Counted from the stretch's first letter, positions 11,503 to 20,518 are shown. The stretch: DNA of 20,989 nucleotides from Cellvibrionales bacterium UBA4495 (GCA_002388905.1 DGNJ01000093.1:790-21778); one strand, 5' to 3'. Numbers and translations are program-made. Notes: generated by a model not told the origin, from the sequence alone.

Positions 11503-13230
11503 ATGCTGGAAACCAACACCATTATCTTTCTCGGCGGCCTGCTCTTTCTGATCGGCATTCTCGTCAATACGCTGTCGGCCCGCCTGGGATTCCCCCTGCT
11601 GCTGCTTTTTCTCGTCATTGGTATGCTCGCCGGCGAGGATGGTATAGGCGGCATACAGTTCGACGATTTCGAAACCGCCTTTCTGGTGAGCAACCTGGCT
11701 CTCGCCGTCATACTGCTGGACGGCGGTCTGCGCACGCGGATGGACACTTTCCGGGCCGGCCTCGGACCGGCAGGCGTGCTGGCCACCTGGGGCGTTCTGG
11801 TGACCGCCGCCAGCACCGGTGTCTTTATCGCCTGGCTTCTCGATATCGACTGGCGCCTGGGCCTGCTGCTGGGCTCCATCGTCGGTTCCACCGATGCGGC
11901 GGCGGTATTCAATCTGCTAAGACAAAGCGGCATCCAGCTCAACGAGAGGGTAGGCGCCACACTGGAAATCGAATCCGGCGCCAACGACCCCATGGCCATT
12001 TTCCTGGTGCTGCTTTTCCTGGAAGTCATCCTCAGCGGCGAACAGTCCGGCGGCGTAGTGGCGGCATTGCTGATGCTGGTTCAGCAATTCGGCATTGGCG
12101 CCGTGGCGGGGCTGGCCGGCGGTCGGCTGCTATCCGCCTCCATCGGCAGGATGCGCCTGGCGGACGGCCTGTACGCGCTGCTGGTCACCTCTGGGGGACT
12201 TGTCCTTTTCGGCGCCGTCAACCTGATCGGCGGCAGTGGTTTTCTCGCCATTTATCTCGCCGGCCTTATTGTCGGCAATCGCCGGGCAAGGGTGGCGGAA
12301 CACGTCAAGCGGGTCATGGACGGACTGGCCTGGCTGGCCCAGGCCGGCCTGTTCCTGATACTCGGGCTGCTGGTAACGCCTTCTCACTTGCTGGAATATT
12401 CCCTTGCCGCCATCACCATCGCCGCCTTTGTGATGTTTATCGCCCGCCCCCTGGCGGTTACCACCAGCCTCCTGCCGTTCCGCTTTTCCAAGCGGGAAAT
12501 CACCTATGTGTCCTGGGTGGGACTGCGGGGGGCAGTACCGATTGTCCTGGCGATTTTCCCGACAATGAGGGGCCTGCCGGATTCCGCACTGCTGTTCGAT
12601 GTCACCTTCGTAGTGGTACTCACCTCCCTGTTGATCCAGGGGTCCACCATTTCCATTTTGGCCCGCAAACTGAAAGTGATTGTACCCGACAAGGCAAAAC
12701 CCCTGGACTCCCGGGAGCTGTGGATCAGCCGCGACAACTTTATCGAGCTGCTGGCATTTCGGGTCGAAGAGGACTCGCCCGCGGTGGGCAAAAATCCGGC
12801 GCAATTGAAAAGCCGAATGGCCGGAGAGCCGGAACTGGTTCAGGTCGTTCGCAGCGGCAAGCGGCTCTATGCCAGGGATGCTCTCCACTTTCAGGTGGAC
12901 GATCAGGTCTGGCTGCTGGCGGAGCCGGGACAGTCGGACACTATCGCCGACTACTTCAGCGAACATCGCCGTCGCGGTGAGCTTGCCGCCAGCAGGTTTT
13001 TCGGGGAGTTCGTCCTGCGCGGCGATTCTCCCGGCGCGGACCTGGCCTCGGCCTACGGACTCGACCTTTCGCCAACGCAACTGGAAGGTACAGTCGCGGA
13101 CCTGATCCGCAAAGGCAAGGCCCGCCACCTGGTGATCGGCGATCGTGTCGCTTTGGGGCCGATCCGACTCACCGTGCGGGAAATGGCCGGCGACGAGGTG
13201 TTGTCGGTGGGCCTCAAACTGTCATCCTGA
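11503..13230 (+). CDS. nhaP2: K+/H+ antiporter, NhaP2/CvrA type (CPA1 family)
   Basis: This is an inner-membrane monovalent cation/proton antiporter that exports K+ (or Na+) and helps control cell volume and pH. Residues 1-390 form about 12 hydrophobic segments. The CPA1 motifs are STDAAAVF (129-136) and ESGANDPMA (157-165), with the Asn161-Asp162 pair expected to bind the cation. About residues 405-485 form a TrkA-C (RCK-C) regulatory domain, and about 495-570 a CorC/HlyC-like transporter-associated domain. This layout and the 575-aa length match E. coli CvrA (578 aa). The ribosome site before the ATG is weak. The stop codon is only 10 bp from the stop of the convergent ggt gene. Confidence 0.94.
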   Translation: MLETNTIIFLGGLLFLIGILVNTLSARLGFPLLLLFLVIGMLAGEDGIGGIQFDDFETAFLVSNLALAVILLDGGLRTRMDTFRAGLGPAGVLATWGVLVTAASTGVFIAWLLDIDWRLGLLLGSIVGSTDAAAVFNLLRQSGIQLNERVGATLEIESGANDPMAIFLVLLFLEVILSGEQSGGVVAALLMLVQQFGIGAVAGLAGGRLLSASIGRMRLADGLYALLVTSGGLVLFGAVNLIGGSGFLAIYLAGLIVGNRRARVAEHVKRVMDGLAWLAQAGLFLILGLLVTPSHLLEYSLAAITIAAFVMFIARPLAVTTSLLPFRFSKREITYVSWVGLRGAVPIVLAIFPTMRGLPDSALLFDVTFVVVLTSLLIQGSTISILARKLKVIVPDKAKPLDSRELWISRDNFIELLAFRVEEDSPAVGKNPAQLKSRMAGEPELVQVVRSGKRLYARDALHFQVDDQVWLLAEPGQSDTIADYFSEHRRRGELAASRFFGEFVLRGDSPGADLASAYGLDLSPTQLEGTVADLIRKGKARHLVIGDRVALGPIRLTVREMAGDEVLSVGLKLSS

Positions 13231-13240
13231 TCGCCGTGGA

Positions 13241-14968
13241 TTATCTGGGGCTAACCGCCGCACCTCCCGGCCACCGGAAATCCGTAACTCCCAGAAAAAC
13301 GTCATCCTCCCGACTCAATGACTGGGTTCTGCCGATAACCCAGGGGGTGATTTCCACCTTGTGGCCCATGGCTTCGAGCAATTTTACGGTATCCGGGCTG
13401 ATACCCTTTTCCACGGATACCTCGTCGGGCAACCACTGATGGTGGACCCGGGGCGCCGCCGTGGCCTCGGCCAGGTTCATGTCAAAATCGATATGGTTGA
13501 GCACCATTTGCAACACCGCAGTGATGATGCGGCTGCCGCCGGGACTGCCCGTGGCCAGCACCGGCTGTCCGTCTTTCAGGACGATCGCCGGCGTCATGGA
13601 GGACAGAGGCCGCTTGCGAGGCTCGATGGCATTGGCCTCGGCGCCGATCAACCCATAGGCGTTCGGCACACCGGGCTTGGCGGAAAAGTCGTCCATTTCG
13701 TTGTTGAGCAGAAAACCCGCACCGGATACGGCGATGCCGTTGCCATAGGAGAAATTAAGCGTGTAGGTGTTGCTGACCACATTGCCGTCTTCATCCCAGG
13801 TGGCGAAATGCGTGGTCTGCCGGCCTTCCTTCGGCACAGCGAGCCCGGGAGCGACTTCGGACGACGGCGTGGCCTTGTCCAGGGAAATGTGTCTGCGCAG
13901 TGTCGCCGCGTAGGATTTATCGGTAAGTGCCATCACCGGCACATCCACGAAATCCGGATCGCCCAGATATTGACTCCGGTCGGCATAGGCCCGGCGCATT
14001 GCTTCCACCAACCGGTGGAGGTAGGCGGCGCTGTTGTGCCCCAACGACGCCAGGTCCCAGCCTTCCAGGATATTGAGCATCTGCACGAGATGGACACCCC
14101 CGGACGATGGCGGCGGCATGGAAACCACCTCATAACCCCGGTACGTGCCGGAGACAGGATGACGCTCGAACACCTGGTAGTTTTTCAGGTCCTGCAGTGT
14201 GATGAGCCCACCCTGTCTGCTCATTTCCTCGACGATCAGCCGGGCGGTTTCGCCCTCATAAAAGTCCCTGCCCGCCGTGCCGGCGATCCGCTTGAGCGTA
14301 CGGGCCAAATCCGGCTGCCGCCATAGAGTGCCCGTTTCCGGGGCCGAACCGTCTGCTGCGAGGAAATATTCGCGAGCTGCCGGATGTCTACTCAGCCGCT
14401 CCCTGGCCCGCTTAAGGGACCAGTAGAGGGGAAAATCCACACGGAACCCTTCCTCCGCCAGCCGGATTGCCGGCGCCATAACAGCCTCCAGCCCCAGCCG
14501 CCCGTACTTGTGCTGAGCATGGACAAGTCCGGCGACAGTTCCCGGGACCCCGGACGACAAGGCACTGAAACGGGATTTCTGCGGGTCCGCCCTGCCCTGG
14601 TCGTCAAGGAACAGGTCGCGGTGAGCCGCGCCCGGTGCCATCTCCCGGTAGTCGAGGGCGAGGGTGCGACCTGCTTCGGCCAGGTGAATCATCATGAAGC
14701 CGCCGCCGCCGATATTGCCCGCCTGAGGCAGGGTCACCGCCAGGGCAAACCCGGTGGCCACTGCGGCATCCACGGCATTGCCCCCCTGCGCGAGAATGTC
14801 CGCGCCCACCTGGCTTGCCAGGGCCTCCTGGGAAACCACCATGCCACCATAGCCGATCTGCGGATGAAAGCGATCCCCGTACTGGATAATGGGCTGGTCT
14901 TCGCCCCTGGCTGTAACCGCGACCATGATCGCAACGATAAAACAGGCCCGGAAACGCATGTGCCGCAT
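13241..14968 (-). CDS. ggt: Gamma-glutamyltranspeptidase (gamma-glutamyltransferase)
   Basis: This periplasmic N-terminal nucleophile hydrolase transfers or hydrolyses the gamma-glutamyl group of glutathione and related compounds. A hydrophobic signal peptide covers about residues 5-20 and is probably cleaved near 22. The precursor should self-cleave between Gln384 and Thr385; RQTTHFATWDEDGNVVS matches the E. coli Q390/T391 site, and Thr385 becomes the nucleophile. Downstream are NTYTLNFSYGNGI and LLNNEMDDFS (the substrate-binding loop), RKRPLSSMTP, and the GSPGGSRII oxyanion region. The 575-aa length is normal. AGGGA lies 9 nt before the ATG. The gene stands alone and is divergent from the acetyltransferase gene. 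Confidence 0.96.
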   Translation of the reverse strand: MRHMRFRACFIVAIMVAVTARGEDQPIIQYGDRFHPQIGYGGMVVSQEALASQVGADILAQGGNAVDAAVATGFALAVTLPQAGNIGGGGFMMIHLAEAGRTLALDYREMAPGAAHRDLFLDDQGRADPQKSRFSALSSGVPGTVAGLVHAQHKYGRLGLEAVMAPAIRLAEEGFRVDFPLYWSLKRARERLSRHPAAREYFLAADGSAPETGTLWRQPDLARTLKRIAGTAGRDFYEGETARLIVEEMSRQGGLITLQDLKNYQVFERHPVSGTYRGYEVVSMPPPSSGGVHLVQMLNILEGWDLASLGHNSAAYLHRLVEAMRRAYADRSQYLGDPDFVDVPVMALTDKSYAATLRRHISLDKATPSSEVAPGLAVPKEGRQTTHFATWDEDGNVVSNTYTLNFSYGNGIAVSGAGFLLNNEMDDFSAKPGVPNAYGLIGAEANAIEPRKRPLSSMTPAIVLKDGQPVLATGSPGGSRIITAVLQMVLNHIDFDMNLAEATAAPRVHHQWLPDEVSVEKGISPDTVKLLEAMGHKVEITPWVIGRTQSLSREDDVFLGVTDFRWPGGAAVSPR

Positions 14969-15047
14969 AACTGTTCGTCCCTATGGTCAATAAAAAGAAC
15001 ATGGTATAACGGACTCTCGGCAATTCCGAGGAATACGGAGCGGGACC

Positions 15048-16028
15048 ATGGCCAGCGACAGAGACGGCATCGACTTCTTTCCCATCGACGTGGAGCAGAC
15101 CGACTGGCAAACAGACGCCAACACCCTGTCCTCGATCCGGCACCGTGTCTTTGTCGAGGAACAGGGTGTCCCCCTGGATGAGGAAGTGGATGAACAGGAT
15201 CCGGACGCCATTCACTGGCTCGCCTGGGGACGGGGCAACAAGGCCATGGGCTGTGCCCGGCTGGTAGGCAACAAGCTGGGCCGCATGGCGGTACTGGAGC
15301 GATACCGGGACCGGGGCGTGGGCTCGGGCCTGATACGGGCGATCATCAACCACGCGGTGCGCAACGGTATCCGGGAGTTAATACTTGACGCCCAGGAGCA
15401 GGCAATTCCCTTCTACCAGAATGCGGGATTCGAAGTAGAGGGAGACGCTTTCCAGGACGCGGGCCTGCCCCACCGGCGAATGCGGATGGATCTATCGCGC
15501 TTCGCCTATTTCCGGCCCCATGAACCACCTCCGCCGGTGCAAGACGAGGACCGGGAACGGGTGCAACTGTCAACCCCGGCGGCGTTCGCCCGACAGGCCG
15601 AAGTCCTGGTCCGGGACAGTCATCGAATTCTGCGCCTGTTCAGCCACAGCCTGGACCCCGCCGTCTATGACAATAGCGCTTTCTGCGACGCGATATTCCA
15701 ACTGGCGACAGGACACCCCGGCGCCAGGGTCCTGCTCCTGGTGCGGGACAGCGCGCCCCTGATCGGCATATATCACCGCCTGGTGGCCACCTACCACCGA
15801 TTGACCAGCAGCATCCAGTTGCGCACGCTTTCACCGGAAAGCGAAACCCTGCATACGGAGTTTATGGTGGGTGACGGCCAAAGCATTCTCTACATTCAGG
15901 ACCCGGAGCGCTATCGGGGCTATTACTGCCGTTATACCCCCCTGGAAGCCCGGCGACTGAGTGTCGACTTCGACAGTCTCTGGGAAGGCGCACTCCCCGA
16001 CCCCGACGTCAAACGCCTGCACATTTAA
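15048..16028 (+). CDS. Two-domain protein: GNAT acetyltransferase plus DUF7931-like C-terminal domain
   Basis: Residues about 15-150 form an ElaA-like GNAT acetyltransferase. They include IRHRVFVEEQGVP, a conserved acidic stretch before HWLAW, the acetyl-CoA loop RDRGVGSGL (87-95; R/Q-x-x-G-x-G), and PFYQNAGFEV. The acceptor is unknown. Residues about 175-326 are a separate domain (SHRILRLFSHSLDPAVYD, then EFMVGD near 285 and ARRLSVDFDSLWE near the end), which I recall as the DUF7931 type. Its spacing of hydrophobic strands and the final FDxLWE resemble half of a phospholipase-D-like fold, but no HKD motif is visible. The ATG follows GGAG. It stands alone in its strand context. Confidence 0.8.
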   Translation: MASDRDGIDFFPIDVEQTDWQTDANTLSSIRHRVFVEEQGVPLDEEVDEQDPDAIHWLAWGRGNKAMGCARLVGNKLGRMAVLERYRDRGVGSGLIRAIINHAVRNGIRELILDAQEQAIPFYQNAGFEVEGDAFQDAGLPHRRMRMDLSRFAYFRPHEPPPPVQDEDRERVQLSTPAAFARQAEVLVRDSHRILRLFSHSLDPAVYDNSAFCDAIFQLATGHPGARVLLLVRDSAPLIGIYHRLVATYHRLTSSIQLRTLSPESETLHTEFMVGDGQSILYIQDPERYRGYYCRYTPLEARRLSVDFDSLWEGALPDPDVKRLHI

Positions 16029-16105
16029 TTCCCCGCCCGGACTCGCCCAGGCGTAGCGGGTTACCGTAGAATACCTGTACACACCTGGAACGGAACAAAA
16101 CAGGG

Positions 16106-18142
16106 ATGTCACCTTTTCGGCTTCTCCTCCGCCTCTGGCCCGCCCGGCCGCGATCTTTGTGCGATCTCCTTGTCGTCATCGCCGCTGCACTGCCCGGTAT
16201 CGACAGCCATTCAGAGCCTGGTTACACAGGAAGCGACCAGGATCCGTTCCGCATTCCCGCCACCGTTTCCGCCACCCGGCAACACCTTTCCCTCACCGAG
16301 AGCCCGTCCTCGGTGACCATCATCGACCACGACCTGATCAGTCGACTCCCTGTCTTCAATATCGCGGAAATCCTCAAAATGGCACCGGGACTCCAGGTGT
16401 TCAGGGCCAATGCCGCCGTCTACGGCGTCACCCAGCACGGCCAGAGCAATCGCTATCCCCGGCGTCTGGAAATCCGGGTGGACGGCCGCACTGTCTACAC
16501 GCCCATCAATTCCTCGGTCTCCTGGGAATCGCTGGGGTTGACGCCCGACGATATCGCCCTCGTCGAAGTGGTGCGCGGCTCGAACATTCCCGCCTACGGG
16601 GCCAATGCCGCCCAGGGAGCCATCAATATCGTCACCCGAAACCCCGTGAGCGTTGCAGGAACCGAAACCCGGGTCACGGTGGGCGACTGGCAGACACGCA
16701 ACATCGGTTTCCGGAAAAGCCTCGCACTGGGAACCGACAGCGCCCTGCTTCGGGGAGGATACAAGGAGAATACCGGTTTCGCCGGTCTCGACGACCAGTC
16801 CCAGATCGCCCACGTTGCGCTCCAGGGAACCCATACCCCCACCCTCTCCGACACACTGGACTGGGAGGTCGGCTACAGTGACGGAAATTTCGGGTACGGG
16901 GACGGAGACCGGCCCGAGGATTTTGCCGATGAGGTGGTACAAAACGGTTGGCTGCACACCCGCTGGACCCGGAATCTCGGGAGCCAGCAATTATCGCTTC
17001 GCGCGTCCGGCGAAGCGGCGAGCTACGACCTGAGCCGGACCACCACCCTCTCCGACTACGCGGACCTGACGCCCGCCGAGCTGTTCCAGCGGTATGGCGT
17101 CGGGGACCGGCTGCTGGAAGACGAGGCGGGCAAGCGCACCTTCCAGCGTATCGACCTGGAGTTCGAACACGGCTTGCTGCCCAACCGAAATCACCAGCTC
17201 CTGTGGGGCATCGGGTACCGCTTGACGCGGATCAGGGCCCCCGACGAGTTCCAGCGGGACGACTACCTGGACGACAACACGTTTTTTATTTTCGCCAACG
17301 AGCAATGGCGACCGGCACCCCGCTGGGGCATCAACTACGGTTTCCTGTCGGAGCACCACGAAGGTCGCGGGGCCAGGCTGTCTCAGCGGCTGTCCGTCAA
17401 TTATCATATCGACGAAAATCACCACCTGCGTGTCAGCGGGAGTAACGCCTTCCGGCCCCCGACTCTCTATGAACGGGCCTTTGCCGAAACGCTGACCATC
17501 AATGGCGAGGTGGTTGACTACACCTACATCACCAGGCCGGACCTTAAACCAGAGGAATTCACGACCTACGAGCTGGGCTACCTGGGTTACTGGTTCAATG
17601 GCGACCTGAGTGTCGACTACCGGCTTTTCGTGGAGTACCTCGATAACGGTATCGACTACACCCGCAAACCGCTGGACGACCTGGACGGCAAGTACCGTGT
17701 GCTGCAAAACGACTTGCACTGGAAAATGCGCGGTTACGATATCGGAATCCAGTGGCGGCCCACCGGGCACTGGCTAATGCGCCTGCAGCACGCGAATGTC
17801 AGGGCGGCGGCCTTCCTCATGACGCGCGAATACGACCACCCCTACGACGAACGCACACCGGAGCATACCACCTCCCTGCTGGTGAGCCGGGATTTCGCCA
17901 ATAACCTCACCGCCTCTCTCACCGGCTATCACGAGTCCTACATCGACTGGCGGCAGGGTACCGAAATCGAGCCCTGGACCCGTTACGACATCAAGCTGGA
18001 AAAGCGCTGGGGAGGCCCGAACAGCCGTTTAAGCCTGTCCCTGGTGGTACAAAACCTGACTGGCGAGGAATACCTGGAATACCAGAATCGCAACTTTTTC
18101 CCCCGGCTGGTGTTCATCTCGGTGGCGGCCGTCTGGCCCTGA
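16106..18142 (+). CDS. TonB-dependent outer-membrane receptor
   Basis: This is an outer-membrane beta-barrel importer of unknown ligand, powered by TonB-ExbB-ExbD. The N-terminus is Arg-rich with a hydrophobic core (LLVVIAAALPG), which suggests a signal peptide with a rather long n-region. The plug domain spans about residues 60-175: SVTIIDHDLISRLPVFNIAE, ILKMAPGLQV, VDGRTVYTP, and the VEVVRGSNIPAYGANAAQGA step, ending INIVTRNP. The barrel (about 190-678) has alternating aromatic strands, includes SNAFRPPTLYERAFAET and LKPEEFTTYELGY, and closes with NLTGEEYLEYQNRNFFPRL. The extreme C-terminus is ...VWP rather than the usual terminal Phe/Trp. No clear TonB box is visible. No Fur box, riboswitch or ABC transporter lies beside it, so its ligand cannot be inferred. 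Confidence 0.9.
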   Translation: MSPFRLLLRLWPARPRSLCDLLVVIAAALPGIDSHSEPGYTGSDQDPFRIPATVSATRQHLSLTESPSSVTIIDHDLISRLPVFNIAEILKMAPGLQVFRANAAVYGVTQHGQSNRYPRRLEIRVDGRTVYTPINSSVSWESLGLTPDDIALVEVVRGSNIPAYGANAAQGAINIVTRNPVSVAGTETRVTVGDWQTRNIGFRKSLALGTDSALLRGGYKENTGFAGLDDQSQIAHVALQGTHTPTLSDTLDWEVGYSDGNFGYGDGDRPEDFADEVVQNGWLHTRWTRNLGSQQLSLRASGEAASYDLSRTTTLSDYADLTPAELFQRYGVGDRLLEDEAGKRTFQRIDLEFEHGLLPNRNHQLLWGIGYRLTRIRAPDEFQRDDYLDDNTFFIFANEQWRPAPRWGINYGFLSEHHEGRGARLSQRLSVNYHIDENHHLRVSGSNAFRPPTLYERAFAETLTINGEVVDYTYITRPDLKPEEFTTYELGYLGYWFNGDLSVDYRLFVEYLDNGIDYTRKPLDDLDGKYRVLQNDLHWKMRGYDIGIQWRPTGHWLMRLQHANVRAAAFLMTREYDHPYDERTPEHTTSLLVSRDFANNLTASLTGYHESYIDWRQGTEIEPWTRYDIKLEKRWGGPNSRLSLSLVVQNLTGEEYLEYQNRNFFPRLVFISVAAVWP

Positions 18143-18184
18143 TGCGTACCCCGGGACCGCGACAGCGACGATCCATAACCCTCG

Positions 18185-19657
18185 TCAGGATCCCGACGAT
18201 ACGCCGGGATCCCGGCTCTGCTGGCCAGCACCACCATCCCCGGAAGGACTGGCATAGCGATCATTAAGGACCTGGATAAAGTCATCGGCATCGGCGAATA
18301 CCTGCTCCAGCCGGCGCCGCGCCCGCCGCGACCAGCCACGGGGGCGGGGCGAGGCCGATGACCGCCACCAGGCCCGCAGGTTGTGTTCAAACGCCCTGGC
18401 AACCGGGTCCGTCCGGTCCCGCTCCGAGCGCTTTTGCCGGAGTGTCCGCAAAACCGTTCGTCCGGCCAGGCGCCGGAGCCGCCCGTGTAGATAGCCGCCG
18501 CCAATAATCACCAGGGCGGCAACCAGTATCTGCCAGGGAGTACCCAGTTCCGCAAATGGCGCCAGTCTCATCCCCTGCCAATGATCGCCGCCAATGGTGA
18601 CCACCAGGAAAAGCGCCAGCAGGCCGCCGAAGACAATGCCGTCGAGCCAGAGTGTGCGCCGCCGCCACAACCGCCGTGCGGTCGCAATTTCCGGGACCAG
18701 GGTTTCCTGTATGCGCCGGGCTGTTTTCTCCAGGACACCCACCACGCGATAGGCCCGCTCCACCTCCACCTGCCGTATGCGGGCCTCGATGTCCGCCTGG
18801 TCCTCATCCCGCTTGCGCTCGAGCCGTTCGCGAACCTGATCGTCCTCGATGGCGACGGCCACGTCCCTGGCAAAAATGCGGTAAAAGCGCCCGGCTGTCA
18901 GCCCGCTTTGCGCCAAAGCCCGCTGCCACGCGGCGACAACATCTTCCGGATTGTCCTCCCGGGCGGTATTGTCGATCTGGTTGAGAATATAGAGAAACTT
19001 GGTGGCATCCGAACGCGTGACCGTATCGCCCACCAGGTGCTTGAGAGTATCGCGCATGGCTCCCGGTTCCGGATGGCGTGCATCGAAGAAAACCAGCACC
19101 AGATCCGACAGGTCCATGATGTGATCGGTGATCACCAGCGTCGAGGTACGCTGCTGATCGGCATCGAATCCCGGCGAGTCGATAAATATCTTGCCGCGCA
19201 GGGAGTCGGCCCTGGAGGTCTTCAGTTGCAGATAGGAGTCGACCCGCCGGCCCTCCCCTTCGGCTACCTTCTCGATAGCCCGGCTGATCTGGTAGAAGGG
19301 AAAGCGCGGATCGCTATCCAGGGCGAGTCCCGGCAGTACCGTGTCGGCGTTTTCGCTGCCGTAACAGATGACGGTGAATTTGTCGTCCACCGCCTGGTTG
19401 CCGGTGCGCTGCAGCGGGCGGCCTATATACTGGTTGAGAAAAGTGGATTTGCCCGAGGAAAACGTGCCCAGAATCGAGATGACCGGCCACCAGGACACCT
19501 GGGTGGCATAGGAGTCTTCCTTGTCCAGGATACCCAGGCCGTGGGCCACCCGGTCCAGCTTGCGAAAGCTGTTGACCGCATCGGCCAGCACCGGATTTTC
19601 CTGCTTGAGGTGTTCTTCCAGCCGCGCAATGCGTTCTTTGTTGATGCTCCTGGCCAT
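18185..19657 (-). CDS. Dynamin/EHD-like GTPase with two C-terminal membrane segments
   Basis: This is a predicted membrane-remodelling large GTPase of unknown role. From the chosen start it has 490 residues: a helical N-terminus (1-55), then the G domain with the P-loop GTFSSGKS (64-71), QAVDDKFTVICYG as the switch-I region with Thr95, DSPGF (160-164) and NQID (226-229). A charged helical stalk follows (about 270-330), then two hydrophobic segments (about 337-356 and 374-390), and an Arg-rich tail. The SSGKSTFLNQYIG and DSPGFDAD patterns resemble EHD proteins. The ATG at 19657 is chosen because GGGAG sits just before it and the longer frame upstream (to 19843) is low-complexity. It is divergent from the cytochrome c gene and convergent with the TonB receptor gene. 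No second dynamin lies nearby. Confidence 0.85.
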   Translation of the reverse strand: MARSINKERIARLEEHLKQENPVLADAVNSFRKLDRVAHGLGILDKEDSYATQVSWWPVISILGTFSSGKSTFLNQYIGRPLQRTGNQAVDDKFTVICYGSENADTVLPGLALDSDPRFPFYQISRAIEKVAEGEGRRVDSYLQLKTSRADSLRGKIFIDSPGFDADQQRTSTLVITDHIMDLSDLVLVFFDARHPEPGAMRDTLKHLVGDTVTRSDATKFLYILNQIDNTAREDNPEDVVAAWQRALAQSGLTAGRFYRIFARDVAVAIEDDQVRERLERKRDEDQADIEARIRQVEVERAYRVVGVLEKTARRIQETLVPEIATARRLWRRRTLWLDGIVFGGLLALFLVVTIGGDHWQGMRLAPFAELGTPWQILVAALVIIGGGYLHGRLRRLAGRTVLRTLRQKRSERDRTDPVARAFEHNLRAWWRSSASPRPRGWSRRARRRLEQVFADADDFIQVLNDRYASPSGDGGAGQQSRDPGVSSGS

Positions 19658-19829
19658 AGTCTCCCGTATCCTGTGAGCCTGGTGATGAAACCTTCTCCGA
19701 CCGCCCGGCACCACCACCGGGCCGGCCTTTTGGTGACGCTCTCCCGGGTTCAGTGTAGCAACAGCGGTGAGAAAGCGGGGAATTTCCCGGTTTTCTGCCG
19801 GGCAAAGCACAGCCGGATAGGTCAGGCTA

Positions 19830-19859
19830 TTGTCAGCCGCCATGTCGAGAGTCTATAAA
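19830..19859 (+). promoter_or_regulatory. Candidate sigma-70 promoter of the cytochrome c gene
   Basis: TTGTCA (19830-19835), an 18-bp spacer and TATAAA (19854-19859), each 5 of 6 to consensus. Transcription would begin near 19866. That places an upstream ATG at 19870 almost at the RNA end and its ribosome site inside the -10 box, so the ATG at 19894 is the likely start. Confidence 0.5.
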
Positions 19860-19893
19860 GGGAACATCAATGACGGTGGGTGAGGACTATCCC

Positions 19894-20505
19894 ATGAAAA
19901 ACTACCCGGCCCTGTGGCTGATTCCCGCGGCGATACTGATACTCTCGGCCTGCACCGGCCCAACGAACCCATTGGCTGAATACAACCCGGTCACACCGCC
20001 GACGGCGCTGACGGTGCCAACGCCGGACCCTGCCAGGGCATCGGCCTACGATGCGGACACGGTGGAGAGGGGGCAGTATCTGGTCGAACTGCTGGGCTGC
20101 GCCAGCTGCCACACCGACGGCGCCCTGCTGGGTCGCCCTTCCGAGGGGGCCCACCTCTCTGGGTCGAACATCGGCATCGCCTACACCAACCCCCTGGCTT
20201 CGGCCAACCCCGGCGTGGTCTATCCCGGCAACCTTACCCCCGACAAAGCGACAGGCCTGGGGGATTGGAGCGACGACGACATTGTCGCCGTCCTGATGCG
20301 CGGCGAGGGGCGGTCGGGCCATCGTCTGCTGCCGGTGATGCCCTGGACCGCCTACAACCGGCTGCATGAAAAGGACGCCTATGCCATTGCCGCCTACCTG
20401 CACAGCCTGCCGGCCGTGAAGCACGAGGTTCCGGACAACGTAACCCCCGGCCGCAAGGCGGGTACACCCTACGTCCATGTGGGGCTCTATTACCGCAAGG
20501 ATTGA
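19894..20505 (+). CDS. Lipoprotein mono-heme cytochrome c
   Basis: This is a periplasm-facing electron carrier anchored by lipid. It begins with a lipoprotein signal peptide (MKNYPALWLIPAAILILSAC) whose lipobox ends in Cys20. A Pro/Thr-rich linker (21-50) leads to one class-I cytochrome c domain with the heme motif CASCH at 69-73. The NLTPDKATGLGDWSDDDI segment is typical of cytochrome subunits of alcohol and gluconate dehydrogenases, and Met149 (LPVMPW) is the probable axial ligand. The ATG at 19894 is preferred: GAGG lies upstream, and an earlier in-frame ATG at 19870 would add Asp/Glu to the signal n-region. No dehydrogenase partner is adjacent. The stop is 13 bp from that of the convergent Rieske gene. 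Confidence 0.88.
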   Translation: MKNYPALWLIPAAILILSACTGPTNPLAEYNPVTPPTALTVPTPDPARASAYDADTVERGQYLVELLGCASCHTDGALLGRPSEGAHLSGSNIGIAYTNPLASANPGVVYPGNLTPDKATGLGDWSDDDIVAVLMRGEGRSGHRLLPVMPWTAYNRLHEKDAYAIAAYLHSLPAVKHEVPDNVTPGRKAGTPYVHVGLYYRKD

Positions 20506-20518
20506 TGTCCGTTATGCG

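Noticed and set aside
13361..14326. 321-codon open frame on the plus strand inside ggt
   Set aside because: Antisense shadow of a complete gamma-glutamyltranspeptidase gene.
18188..18212. 8-bp perfect stem with 9-nt loop at the end of the dynamin-like gene, possible terminator of the TonB receptor gene
   Set aside because: It is coding sequence for the last residues of the GTPase and has no T-run on the plus strand after it.
18581..19858. 425-codon open frame on the plus strand opposite the dynamin-like gene
   Set aside because: It is antisense to a gene with intact GTPase motifs; its translation shows no family sequence and it is a shadow of the GC-rich codon pattern.
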